Shown piece by piece: positions 35,788 to 44,112 of a stretch of DNA of 64,000 nucleotides. The notes beneath the pieces are model-generated. The model was not told the DNA's origin and made no database searches. It worked only from the letters and a program-made list of their open reading frames with translations. This DNA is from Lysinibacillus parviboronicapiens (GTDB taxonomy: Bacteria > Bacillota > Bacilli > Bacillales_A > Planococcaceae), in NCBI RefSeq assembly GCF_003049575.1, contig NZ_PYWI01000015.1, positions 38,348 to 102,347 on the forward strand, written 5' to 3'. Position 1 is the stretch's first letter. Each line of letters opens with the position of its first letter. Both the position numbers and the translations under genes were made by a program.

Positions 35788-36110
35788 TGAGACTCCTTTT
35801 TTCTTTTTCAAATAGTGTAACAAAAAGTAATCGCACCGTATATTTTATCCTTTAAAAGTAAATTTATGGTGGACTTTTCTTCTTACTAATAGAAGTCAAT
35901 AAATTATTTCTATGTAAAATATAGAAGAGACCATTTCATTTTTAAAGGTTGGAAATTAGCGAGGTGGCGATTTTTTAGTAGGTTATTAAATGCATAAATA
36001 GTAATTAATACATATCTTTAACTATATCAAAATAATATAATGGTCGATTAAAGTATATAAATACCTTTTAAAGAAACACGTAAATCATAAATTACTTTGA
36101 GAAAAATTTT
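35788..36110. other. AT-rich intergenic region
   Basis: Divergent gap between the hydrolase operon and the alpha/beta hydrolase. Very AT-rich, with no repeat or gene that I can support; a good promoter begins at 36111. Confidence 0.5.
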
Positions 36111-36139
36111 TTGACTTTTTCGAAAAAACAATGTAAAAA
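36111..36139 (+). promoter_or_regulatory. Sigma-A promoter of the alpha/beta hydrolase gene
   Basis: TTGACT (36111-36116), 17-nt spacer, TAAAAA (36134-36139). Transcription would begin near 36147. Confidence 0.6.
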
Positions 36140-36146
36140 TATCTTT

Positions 36147-36269
36147 ATCTTCATTCGGTGAATGTTTTGCTATGCCGAAAGGCTTTTCTCGGCAAGGTGA
36201 TGAGTGAGAGTGTACTCTTACAAATGGACTTCTAAACGCCGTATGAATTTTACGAGGAGGATGATGGAA
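36147..36269 (+). other. Structured 5' leader with three hairpins
   Basis: Downstream of the promoter, CATTC-GGT-GAATG, GCCGA-10 nt-TCGGC and AGAGT-GT-ACTCT can form three consecutive hairpins before the GAGGAGG ribosome site. There is no terminator. I do not recognise a known riboswitch class. Confidence 0.35.
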
Positions 36270-37103
36270 ATGGAATACCAATCAATTGATGTGAATGGTA
36301 GTGCATTATACTTTGCAGACTATCCAGGTGAGAAAGGTACAATTATAGCTGTACATGGTTTAACCGGGAACCATATGCAAATGCATTATTATGCTGAACT
36401 TTTAAAAGGCGAGTATCGTTTTATTTCGATTGATTTAAAAGGACGTGGTAATAGTGCACCAGCACCTGCGGATACAGGTATTGAGTTACATACACAAGAT
36501 ATATTAGCTTTGCTTGATGCACTAAACATTGAACGCCCGATATTAATGGGTTATTCAATGGGTGCATTTATAATGGCAAATGTTGCTAGTAAACGACAAG
36601 ATGTAAAAGGGGTCATTTTGCTTGATGGAGCTGCTACTTGTACAGATCATCAACGTCAAATAGTTGAGCCCTCACTGGGGCGAATTAGCAAGCCGTATGA
36701 CACAGCAGACGCATATGTTGAGGAAATAAAAGCAATTTATGGTCGCCTAGGTGTGGAATGGACAGATCATTTAGCGAGTGTTGGCCATTATGAGATTGCA
36801 GAAAAAGATGGACATTGGGAGAATAAGTCTAACGAAGATAAAATTCGTTTAGATTTCCAAAGTTTTTATGATTACAACCCTGTAAAAGTTTTTGAAAATG
36901 TGGCATGCCCCATACTTTTAATTCATTCGACGGGTAGTATTGGAGCAATGCCTGCATTATTTTTGGCTGAATCTTATGCAGAAACGCTCAAATATGCAAA
37001 AAACATTTGGAAATTCACATCTAATAGTAATCATTACACATTGGTTTTTGAAGAGAGAAAAGATGTTAACCCAGTAATACTGCGTTTTTTAGAGAGTTTA
37101 TAA
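36270..37103 (+). CDS. Alpha/beta hydrolase
   Basis: 277 residues from the ATG at 36270, which has GAGGAGG 10 nt upstream; ATGs at 36261/36264 are too close to that site. Oxyanion strand IIAVHGLTGNHMQMHYYAE, nucleophile Ser96 in MGYSMGAFI, acid in the region LIHSTGSIG and histidine in SNSNHYTLVFEE. It resembles enol-lactone hydrolases and related C-C/ester hydrolases. A carboxymuconolactone decarboxylase-like gene follows 204 bp downstream, and then CoA-transferase and thiolase, so a role in opening a lactone or ester before beta-keto acid degradation is possible (inference). Confidence 0.85.
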   Translation: MEYQSIDVNGSALYFADYPGEKGTIIAVHGLTGNHMQMHYYAELLKGEYRFISIDLKGRGNSAPAPADTGIELHTQDILALLDALNIERPILMGYSMGAFIMANVASKRQDVKGVILLDGAATCTDHQRQIVEPSLGRISKPYDTADAYVEEIKAIYGRLGVEWTDHLASVGHYEIAEKDGHWENKSNEDKIRLDFQSFYDYNPVKVFENVACPILLIHSTGSIGAMPALFLAESYAETLKYAKNIWKFTSNSNHYTLVFEERKDVNPVILRFLESL

Positions 37104-37178
37104 AAAAAGAGTTGCAGTTTTTTAAATTTTATGCGAATAATTAAATAACAATTATTAATGCCTATCGAGCAGCTTTAG

Positions 37179-37277
37179 AAAAAAGACCTTTTTCTACTTT
37201 CCCTGCTTGACTGTTGGCTACATTTCTCTGAACGTACGGCAAATACCGTACTTTTGGGGAAGTGTGGCCTTTTTTTA
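37179..37277 (+). promoter_or_regulatory. Three-stem element ending in a T-run before the CMD/CoA-transferase operon
   Basis: Outer stem AAAAAAGACC (37179-37188) with GGCCTTTTTT (37266 on), inner stem CTTTCCC (37197-37203) with GGGGAAG (37256-37262), and an apical hairpin GTACGG (37234-37239) with CCGTAC (37246-37251). The T-run ends at 37277, 30 bp before the operon's first start codon. It can be the terminator of the hydrolase gene or an attenuator in the operon leader; a possible promoter (TTGCAG, 18 nt, AATAAT) lies near 37112-37141, upstream of it. Confidence 0.55.
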
Positions 37278-37307
37278 TTCAAAATTTCCAAAAAGGGGAG
37301 TTAATAG

Positions 37308-38024
37308 ATGACAACAGGATTAGAGTATTTCAAAAAAGTTTATGATGTTGTACCTGGATGGGTACAAAAAATGCACGATTATAATCCAGCGATGTTAGAC
37401 CATTATACAGCACTTCGTGGAGCAGCAATGGCGCAGGGTGTTCTATCTGTGAAGGAAAAGGACATTTTGTTAGTCGGGATGAACGCTGCAAGACATTATG
37501 CTCGTAGTATGGTGTATCACACGAAAGGTGCCATTGATGGTGGCGCCACACTCGAAGAATTAATCGAGTACTTACTTGTAGCTTATAACTATGGTGGGGA
37601 AAAAGCATTACAAATCGGCTTGCAGTCATTTGACTATGCTTTAGAGCTAACGAACAAGAATGCAGACAAAATTTCGCATGAAGCCTCAGCAAGTGATATT
37701 GTGCGCTACTACAGTACGTTTGCTTCGAAAGATAAAAGTAAGACGTATTTTGAGCAATTATTGAGTTTCTTTGTTGCGGGAGATGAAAACGCTTTAAAGG
37801 ATGCATTACTTAATGGCAATGTTGTATCAACACAGATGAAATATATCTTAATGACAGGAATTTACACAACCGTATTGAAAAATGCGGAAACAGATTATTG
37901 GGCGCGACAATCACGTGAAATAGGTGTAGAGGAAGCAGAATTGGCAGAGCTTGGCTATATTTGCCTATTAACAGCTGGCATTCCTTCGTGGTTTGAAATT
38001 AGTGATGCGCTTATCCAAAAGTAA
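37308..38024 (+). CDS. Carboxymuconolactone decarboxylase (CMD)-like protein, tandem domains
   Basis: 238 residues forming two CMD/AhpD-like repeats: first half VKEKDILLVGMNAARHYARS and GAIDGGATLEELIEYLLVAY, second half with MKYILMTGIYTTVLKNAETD and GVEEAELAELGYICLLTAGI. The Cys-x2-Cys of AhpD-type peroxidases is absent, which favours a decarboxylase-like or binding role. ATG at 37308 follows AAAAAGGGGAG. It opens an operon with CoA-transferase and thiolase, where it may supply or process a beta-keto acid. A related protein is encoded at 42593. Confidence 0.8.
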   Translation: MTTGLEYFKKVYDVVPGWVQKMHDYNPAMLDHYTALRGAAMAQGVLSVKEKDILLVGMNAARHYARSMVYHTKGAIDGGATLEELIEYLLVAYNYGGEKALQIGLQSFDYALELTNKNADKISHEASASDIVRYYSTFASKDKSKTYFEQLLSFFVAGDENALKDALLNGNVVSTQMKYILMTGIYTTVLKNAETDYWARQSREIGVEEAELAELGYICLLTAGIPSWFEISDALIQK

Positions 38025-38037
38025 TGGAGTGAATACA

Positions 38038-38724
38038 ATGAAAATTTATGAATCCGTAGAACAGGCTTTATCTTGTGTAGAAAGCGGCCAAACGATTATG
38101 GTTGGTGGATTTGGTTTAGTAGGTGGTCCGCTCACTTTAATCGATGCCTTAGTGGAGTTAGATGTAAACGATTTAACAATTATTAGTAATAATTTAGGGG
38201 AAAAAGGAAAGGGCCTTGGTAAACTGCTGGAGCAAAAGAAAGTAAAAAAGGCAATTGGCTCTTACTTCACTGGGAATCGAGATGTTGGTGAAGCATTTCA
38301 ACGTGGAGAACTAGAAATTGATTTATTACCCCAAGGTACATTAGCGGAGTCGATTCGAGCTGGTGGTGCAGGAATTGGTGGTTATTATACAAAGACGTCA
38401 GTTGGAACGGATCTGGCGAAAGGCAAAGAAACCAAAGTAATCAATGGTGAAGAATATGTATTTGAGGAAGCGTTAAAGGCGGATGTTGCAATTATTCGTG
38501 CACATAAGGCAGACAGGCTTGGGAATTTAGTATATTACAAAACCGCACGGAATTTTAATCCGATTATGGCAACTGCGGCAAAGACAGTCGTTGTTGAGGT
38601 AGATGAAATTGTAGAAGCGGGCGAACTAAGCAGTGATGAAATCATTACCCCGCATTTATTCATTGATCGAATGATTGTAGCGCAAAAGATTTTAACGAAG
38701 GAAGGTGTCGTGGAACATGGCTAA
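38038..38724 (+). CDS. 3-oxoacid CoA-transferase, subunit A
   Basis: 228 residues from ATG 38038 (TGGAGTG upstream). The class I CoA-transferase alpha subunit shows the CoA-binding GGFGLVGGPLTLIDAL, NLGEKGKGLGKLL, the GGAGIGGYYTKTSVGTDLA loop and ARNFNPIMATAAK. The substrate may be acetoacetate, beta-ketoadipate or another short 3-oxo acid; the donor is usually succinyl-CoA or acetyl-CoA. Its stop overlaps the start of subunit B, so the two are made in equal amounts and form a heteromer. Confidence 0.92.
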   Translation: MKIYESVEQALSCVESGQTIMVGGFGLVGGPLTLIDALVELDVNDLTIISNNLGEKGKGLGKLLEQKKVKKAIGSYFTGNRDVGEAFQRGELEIDLLPQGTLAESIRAGGAGIGGYYTKTSVGTDLAKGKETKVINGEEYVFEEALKADVAIIRAHKADRLGNLVYYKTARNFNPIMATAAKTVVVEVDEIVEAGELSSDEIITPHLFIDRMIVAQKILTKEGVVEHG

Positions 38725-39352
38725 TCCTATTCAGGAGCTAATAGCAAAAAGAGCTGCTAAGGAAGTTGCAGATGGACAAATTATTAATTTAGGGATTGGT
38801 ATTCCTACACTTGTTGCAAAGTATGTAGAAAATGACAATGTTCACTTTCATACAGAGAATGGCATGCTCGGTGTGGTAGGTGTGGATGAGGAGGATATTG
38901 ATCCGAATGTAGTGAATGCCGGAAAAATGCCAGTTGGAGAAGCGATTGGATCATCCTTTTTTAATAGTGCAGAGTCATTTGGCATGATTCGAGGAGGGCA
39001 TGTGGATGTAGCCATTTTAGGCGTACTACAGGTAGATGAGCAAGCACGCATCGCCAACTGGGCAGTACCAGGGAAAAATATTATTGGTGTTGGTGGTGCG
39101 ATGGATTTACTAATCGGAGCACAAAAGGTGATTGTCACAATGACACATACATCAAAAGATGGGAAAAGTAAGATTTTAAAGAATTGCACTTATCCAATCA
39201 CGTCAACACGTAGCGTTGATACGATTATTACTGAAATGGCTGTTTTTAACTATGTAGATGGACAGTTACATTTGGTTGAATTAATGCCTGAAGTTACATT
39301 ACAACAAGTAGAGGCAAGCACCGAAGCAAGTTTTGTCAATGCACTGAAATAG
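38717..39352 (+). CDS. 3-oxoacid CoA-transferase, subunit B
   Basis: 211 residues from ATG 38717, overlapping subunit A by 8 nt. It carries the catalytic glutamate Glu47 in HTENGMLGV, the residue that forms the covalent CoA thioester, plus [14 protein letters not shown] and GGHVDVAILGVLQVDEQARI. With subunit A it activates a 3-oxo acid to its CoA ester, which the thiolase encoded next would cleave. A paralogous pair is at 54274-55625. Confidence 0.92.
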   Translation: MANPIQELIAKRAAKEVADGQIINLGIGIPTLVAKYVENDNVHFHTENGMLGVVGVDEEDIDPNVVNAGKMPVGEAIGSSFFNSAESFGMIRGGHVDVAILGVLQVDEQARIANWAVPGKNIIGVGGAMDLLIGAQKVIVTMTHTSKDGKSKILKNCTYPITSTRSVDTIITEMAVFNYVDGQLHLVELMPEVTLQQVEASTEASFVNALK

Positions 39353-39364
39353 GAGGGAAGTAGC

Positions 39365-40558
39365 ATGAAAGAAGTAGTTATTGTAGAAGGCATTCGGACA
39401 GCTATAGGTAAGTTAGGTGGTTCATTAATCAATGAGACAGCAGATATTCTTGGTTCAATAGTTATTCGTGAACTCTTAAATCGGACACAGCTAGACCCCT
39501 CTCTAATTGAGGAAGTGATTTTGGGACAAGCAAAACAGAGTGCCGATCAATCCAATGTTGCGCGGCTTGCCTCTTTACGTGCTGAATTACCAATTAGCGT
39601 TCCAGGTTATACTGTACATCGCCAATGTGGCTCTGGCCTGCAATCCATTAATAACGCGGCACAGCAAATTGCTCTTGGCTACAGCGATATTATTATTGCA
39701 GGAGGAACAGAATCCATGAGTACAGCGCCATATTACTTACGAAATGCTCGCTATGGTTATGGTGTTGGTAATGCTGTCATGTTAGATCCGAATACAGAAA
39801 GTCAACCAGGCTCTCAACCGTTTGAAGTTTATGGTATTACAACGATGGGTGAAACAGCAGAAAATTTAGCCGAAAAATACTCGATTTCTCGAGAAGAGCA
39901 AGATGCATTTGCACATCGTAGTCAAGAACGTACAGCACAGGCCATACAAGCAGGTTATTTTGACAAACAAATTGTACCTTATGAAGTGAAAAAACGAAAA
40001 TCAGTAGAAATTTTTGAAAAAGATGAGCATCCATTTTTAACGAGTCAAGAGAAGTTAAGTACGCTAAAGCCTGTATTTCGTAAAGGTGGGTCAGTAACGG
40101 CAGGCAATAGTAGTGGGCGTAATGATGGTGCAGCAGCATTATTAATAATGTCGAACGAAAAAGCGCTAGAACTAGGTTACAAGCCCAAGGTTAAAATACT
40201 TGCTCAAGCAGCCGCAGGTGTAGATCCATCTATTATGGGAATCGGCCCAGTTCCAGCTACATTAAAAGCATTAAAGCAGGCAAACTTATCGATTCAAGAT
40301 ATAGATATCATTGAGTTAAATGAAGCTTTTGCTGCACAATCTATCGCAGTAATCAATGAACTTGGGTTAGATATAAATCGAGTGAATCCAAATGGCGGTG
40401 CAATTGCTATGGGACATCCCATTGGGGCAACAGGTGCTATTTTAATGACGAAACTTATTCATGAGCTTGAACGAACAGGTAAGCGTTATGGCTTAGTAAC
40501 ATTATGCATCGCAGGGGGGCTTGGTGTTTCAACAATCGTTGAAAACTGCCAAGCATAA
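39365..40558 (+). CDS. Thiolase (acetyl-CoA acetyltransferase family)
   Basis: 397 residues with all catalytic residues: nucleophile Cys88 ([10 protein letters not shown]), His351 ([10 protein letters not shown]) and Cys381 (LCIAGGLG). It cleaves a 3-oxoacyl-CoA with CoA, or condenses acetyl-CoA in reverse. In this operon it follows the CoA-transferase by 12 bp with AGGAGGGAAG as ribosome site, so the degradative direction is likely: 3-oxo acid, its CoA ester, then acetyl-CoA plus a shortened acyl-CoA. Chain-length preference cannot be read from sequence. Confidence 0.93.
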   Translation: MKEVVIVEGIRTAIGKLGGSLINETADILGSIVIRELLNRTQLDPSLIEEVILGQAKQSADQSNVARLASLRAELPISVPGYTVHRQCGSGLQSINNAAQQIALGYSDIIIAGGTESMSTAPYYLRNARYGYGVGNAVMLDPNTESQPGSQPFEVYGITTMGETAENLAEKYSISREEQDAFAHRSQERTAQAIQAGYFDKQIVPYEVKKRKSVEIFEKDEHPFLTSQEKLSTLKPVFRKGGSVTAGNSSGRNDGAAALLIMSNEKALELGYKPKVKILAQAAAGVDPSIMGIGPVPATLKALKQANLSIQDIDIIELNEAFAAQSIAVINELGLDINRVNPNGGAIAMGHPIGATGAILMTKLIHELERTGKRYGLVTLCIAGGLGVSTIVENCQA

Positions 40559-40565
40559 AAAATAA

Positions 40566-40586
40566 CACCGAGTACATGACTCGGTG
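40566..40586 (-). terminator. Terminator between thiolase and DUF3870 genes
   Basis: CACCGAGT (40566-40573), 5-nt loop, ACTCGGTG (40579-40586); on the minus strand it is followed by TTATTTTTTA. On the plus strand there is no T-run, so it serves mainly the leftward gene. Confidence 0.75.
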
Positions 40587-40593
40587 AAGCTAC

Positions 40594-40920
40594 TTAGCTA
40601 TCTTTTTGAATTTTTTCAAGGTATCTCTTTTGTGCAGATTTTAGAGCTACTACGACTGAACCACTTGAGGGTGCATAATAGTGCTCATCTACACGAGCAA
40701 TTAATTCATCAATATTGGCTGTAATATCAAAGCCAATCAACATACGTTTAAAGAAATCTTGTGCAAGATTAGTAATGAAAGTAAATTCTGCATCAATAAT
40801 TTTATGGGTTTCTTGATCAATTTCTAACACAATACCGGCATGCTTGTACATCTCGTACATGGACGTGCCCTGGGGTGCTTTTGCATAAGCGGTCACTAAA
40901 ATACTAGTTAATTTTTGCAA
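40594..40920 (-). CDS. DUF3870 domain protein
   Basis: 108 residues from TTG 40920, which has GGAGG 8 nt upstream; in-frame codons further upstream lack such a site. The sequence (ILVTAYAKAPQGTSMYEMY, GIVLEIDQETHKIIDAEFTF, FFKRMLIGFDI and QKRYLEKI at the end) fits DUF3870, a small family of unknown function found beside acyl-CoA and organic-acid catabolic genes in Firmicutes. It is the only leftward gene inside a rightward metabolic block, divergent from the fatty-acid transporter 109 bp away, so it might be regulatory or an accessory factor. Confidence 0.75.
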   Translation of the reverse strand: MQKLTSILVTAYAKAPQGTSMYEMYKHAGIVLEIDQETHKIIDAEFTFITNLAQDFFKRMLIGFDITANIDELIARVDEHYYAPSSGSVVVALKSAQKRYLEKIQKDS

Positions 40921-41029
40921 GGAAATGACCTCCAACATGTATAGATTGTAAGTTAATTCTATCATGTTTTACGCAATAAAGAGGTACTTCCAAAAATTAA
41001 TTAGTTCAACACATCAAGGGGGAATTAGT

Positions 41030-42361
41030 ATGGAAAAATTGACAAATTTTTTCACAGATATCATGAAGAAGTATTTACCAGATCCATTTGTATTTGCAAT
41101 TGGACTTACATTATTAACGTTTGTACTGGCTCTATTAATTGAGGATATTAGCTTTGTGGATTTAACAACTGCTTGGGGTGGAGGATTTTGGGATTTATTA
41201 GCATTTACTACACAAATGGCTGTTATTCTTGCAATGGGATATGTACTAGCTACAGCACCTATAACAGATAAATTGTTAAACAAAATTGCAAGTATGGTGC
41301 ATACGCCAAAAACGGCAATTATCGTTGCAACGCTTGTTGGGGGGATCGGTAGCTACTTAAACTGGGGATTTGGTTTAGTAATTGGGGGGATTATTGCAAA
41401 AAAACTAGCTTTAAAAGTTAAGGGGGTTCATTACCCGCTGATTATCGCAGCCGCTTATTCTGGATTTACTTTCTATGGACTAGGTCTATCGGCTTCTATC
41501 CCTATTTTAATTTCAACTCCAGGTCACTTCTTGGAAGATGCAATGGGCTTAGTTACATTATCAGAAACAATTTTTAGCTTACCTATGATTATCACAACAG
41601 TTGTGCTGTTAATTACATTGCCTTTATTTAATGCAATGTTGCATCCAAAAGATCCAAAAAACGTTGTGGAGATTGATCCAGCATTATATGCAGATCAACC
41701 AAAAGTAAAATTAAATCTATTAGTCGATAATACGATAGCAAATAAATTGAATAATAGTCGCATTTTAGCGTACACGATTGGTGCGTTAGGGCTGATTTAT
41801 ATTGTTATATATTTCACAAACGGTAATTCATTAAACTTAAATATTTTAAATTTTATCATTTTATTCATAGGAATTATTTTACTAGGGACGCCTGCTCGTT
41901 ATGCTGAGCATTTAGCAGATGGGATTAAAACAATTTCAGGGATTGTGCTGCAATTTCCATTTTACGCGGGTATTATGGCCATTATGGCTGCTTCGGGTTT
42001 AGTGGACACCATTGCGAAAGTATTCGTTGACTTATCCAACGAGCATACGCTACCGTTTTGGGGATTAATAAGTTCATTCTTTATTAATTTCTTTGCACCT
42101 TCAGCTGGAGGACACTGGGCAGTACAAGGGCCATTCATGATTGATGCAGCAAAAGAGTTAGGCGCATCTTTATCTGAAACATCAATGTCCGTAATGTTAG
42201 GAAATGCCTGGAACGATTTAGTACAACCATTTTGGATTTTACCAGCGCTGGCACTTTCTCGTTTAAAGTTAAAAGATATTATGGGCTTCCTTGTGATGAT
42301 TATGTTCTTCGTGGGGATTATTTACATCTTGGCAACGTTAGCTTGGTCTTATTTACTTTAG
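41030..42361 (+). CDS. Short-chain fatty acid transporter (AtoE family)
   Basis: 443 residues from ATG 41030 (AAGGGGGAATTAG upstream). A membrane protein with about 11-12 helices: N-terminal KYLPDPFVFAIGLTLLTFVL, the conserved LNWGFGLVIGGIIAKKLALK, PSAGGHWAVQGPFMIDAA and LGNAWNDLVQPFWILPALAL are family hallmarks. AtoE-type proteins import acetoacetate, butyrate or similar acids. Between the thiolase/CoA-transferase operon and a hydroxyacyl-CoA dehydrogenase, it probably imports the substrate. A close paralogue is encoded at 51658-52971. Confidence 0.88.
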   Translation: MEKLTNFFTDIMKKYLPDPFVFAIGLTLLTFVLALLIEDISFVDLTTAWGGGFWDLLAFTTQMAVILAMGYVLATAPITDKLLNKIASMVHTPKTAIIVATLVGGIGSYLNWGFGLVIGGIIAKKLALKVKGVHYPLIIAAAYSGFTFYGLGLSASIPILISTPGHFLEDAMGLVTLSETIFSLPMIITTVVLLITLPLFNAMLHPKDPKNVVEIDPALYADQPKVKLNLLVDNTIANKLNNSRILAYTIGALGLIYIVIYFTNGNSLNLNILNFIILFIGIILLGTPARYAEHLADGIKTISGIVLQFPFYAGIMAIMAASGLVDTIAKVFVDLSNEHTLPFWGLISSFFINFFAPSAGGHWAVQGPFMIDAAKELGASLSETSMSVMLGNAWNDLVQPFWILPALALSRLKLKDIMGFLVMIMFFVGIIYILATLAWSYLL

Positions 42362-42394
42362 TAGTAGACTGTTCCAAAAGGCTATAGGCGCCAA

Positions 42395-42545
42395 TTTGAC
42401 GAGTAATAGTATTATAGGATTTCAGCAAAAAATTCGCTAAACTTCTGTGGAAAAGCGAGCCAAGCTAGCCTCCGCATATGCTTTAGCACTTGCGAGGCCT
42501 GTGGTTCGTCCGCGGGAAGAGAGCGGATTTTTTGCATCAAAAATC
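42395..42545. repeat. Dispersed GC-richer intergenic repeat, copy D
   Basis: Blocks such as AAAGCGAGCCAAGCTAGCC and GGTTCGTCCGCGGGAAGAG resemble copies A and B. It fills most of the gap between the transporter and the second CMD-like gene. The gap begins GTAGTAGACTGT, which also follows the gene ending at 17322. Confidence 0.55.
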
Positions 42546-42592
42546 TAAATGTAATGTTTAATCAGCCTTTATTATATGAGGGGGATTTATAA

Positions 42593-43222
42593 ATGTCGAG
42601 GATGTATCAAGCACTCCTAACAGAAGGTATTTTAACAAAAAGAGAAAAAACATTGTTACTTGTAGGTTTATTTGCAGCACGACGTGAGGAAAAACAAATG
42701 CTTTATTTCGTAAAGCAAGCAGTTGAAGCGGGCAATACTGTCGCAGAAGTTGCAGAGCTGATTGCATCAGCCATTATTTCGAGAGGTATTCCAACTTGGT
42801 TATCTGGGATAGAAGCGATTTCATATGCAAAGCAACTTTCAGGAGACATCCAGATTGTTGAAGAAGGGGGAGAGGTAGCTACTTTTTCCTCACAGCAGGA
42901 ATGTATTGACTACTATCAAGAAGAGTTTGATGTATTACCTAAATGGATTCAATATTTAGTAGATTACGCTCCAGATGTTTTATTAAAGTATAGCAATCTA
43001 CGCATGACTTCTTTACGTGATGACGTAGTTTCCCGATTATTGAAGGAATTATTATTGTATGCCATTAATGTTTGTGAGGCCTATGAAAAAGGCATTCTGA
43101 TTCATAAAGCAAATGCGCTTTCGTTAGGTGGGAGTGCCGCCGTTTTAGAAGAGGTCAAAGCGCTATGTATTTATGCGGTAGGTATACAAGTAATTTGGAA
43201 TGATGAGCAAGATAAAGCTTAA
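42593..43222 (+). CDS. CMD-like protein, tandem domains (second copy)
   Basis: 209 residues. Two CMD-type repeats: GILTKREKTLLLVGLFAARR with VKQAVEAGNTVAEVAELIASA, and a C-terminal half with SLRDDVVSRLLKELLLYAIN and GGSAAVLEEVKALCIYAVG. It is distantly related to the protein at 37308, in which the two halves occur in similar order, and likewise has no Cys-x2-Cys. ATG 42593 follows GAGGGGG. It heads a second operon with hydroxyacyl-CoA dehydrogenase, alcohol dehydrogenase and cyclase genes. Confidence 0.7.
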   Translation: MSRMYQALLTEGILTKREKTLLLVGLFAARREEKQMLYFVKQAVEAGNTVAEVAELIASAIISRGIPTWLSGIEAISYAKQLSGDIQIVEEGGEVATFSSQQECIDYYQEEFDVLPKWIQYLVDYAPDVLLKYSNLRMTSLRDDVVSRLLKELLLYAINVCEAYEKGILIHKANALSLGGSAAVLEEVKALCIYAVGIQVIWNDEQDKA

Positions 43223-43238
43223 AGAGGGAGACCCAACA

Positions 43239-44102
43239 ATGCAAAAAATACTGATAATAGGCGGAGGCTTTATGGGCTCTGCTATCGCAAAATATTTCCT
43301 GCAATATAATGTGACTGTGTATTTATATGAGCCAAATATAGAAAGATTACAGCAATTACAGCAACAATCAGATTTACAGAAAATCACCTTTTTATCGAAA
43401 CTAGAGCGTATTGAAGGTTTAACATTTGTTTTTGAAGCTATTGTTGAAAATTTACAAGTCAAACAAACTTTATTTGAACAGCTAGATTCATACTACGGAA
43501 AAGAAATTACATTTTGTACCAATACTTCGAGTTATCTAATTAGCGATATTGCAGAAAAAATGATCTATAAAGAACGCTTAATCGGGACACATTTCTTTTC
43601 GCCCGCACATATTACCCCTTTAATAGAAGTAGTTCCTAGCGCTTATACATCACAGGAACGAGCAAATGCTACTATGCTATTTTTACAGAGTATGTGTAAA
43701 AAGCCTATCTTATTGAAACGGGAAATTGAGGGCTTTGTAGCAAATAGATTACAAAGTGCACTTGCTAGAGAAGCGATGTCTTTGGTTGAGAAGGGGATTG
43801 TAACGGCTGAAGAGTTAGACTTTATTGCTAAAATGAGCCTAGGCGTACGGTTAGCCAATACAGGACCACTTGAGCAACGAGATATAAATGGTTTAGATAC
43901 GCATTATGCCATTGCAGACTATGTATACCCAACTTTAGAGAATGGCACGAAACCACTTGAAATCCATCATGCAAAAATAGACGCAAAACAATATGGCATG
44001 AAATCCAATCAGGGATTTTACGACTGGTCATCCATCGATAAGCAACAATATTTGGCACAAAAAGAAAAGACACTACTAGATATTATTAAGTTGGTTCAGT
44101 AG
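43239..44102 (+). CDS. 3-hydroxyacyl-CoA dehydrogenase
   Basis: 287 residues from ATG 43239 (GAGGGAG upstream). The N-terminal Rossmann fold has GGGFMGSAIAKYF (8-20), the acyl-CoA site has His118 and Glu130 (THFFSPAHITPLIE), and Asn in FVANRLQSAL completes the catalytic set; the C-terminal helical domain follows. The enzyme oxidises 3-hydroxyacyl-CoA to 3-oxoacyl-CoA with NAD+. It thus provides the thiolase substrate, linking this operon to the upstream one. Confidence 0.9.
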   Translation: MQKILIIGGGFMGSAIAKYFLQYNVTVYLYEPNIERLQQLQQQSDLQKITFLSKLERIEGLTFVFEAIVENLQVKQTLFEQLDSYYGKEITFCTNTSSYLISDIAEKMIYKERLIGTHFFSPAHITPLIEVVPSAYTSQERANATMLFLQSMCKKPILLKREIEGFVANRLQSALAREAMSLVEKGIVTAEELDFIAKMSLGVRLANTGPLEQRDINGLDTHYAIADYVYPTLENGTKPLEIHHAKIDAKQYGMKSNQGFYDWSSIDKQQYLAQKEKTLLDIIKLVQ

Positions 44103-44112
44103 AGGTGCTTCT

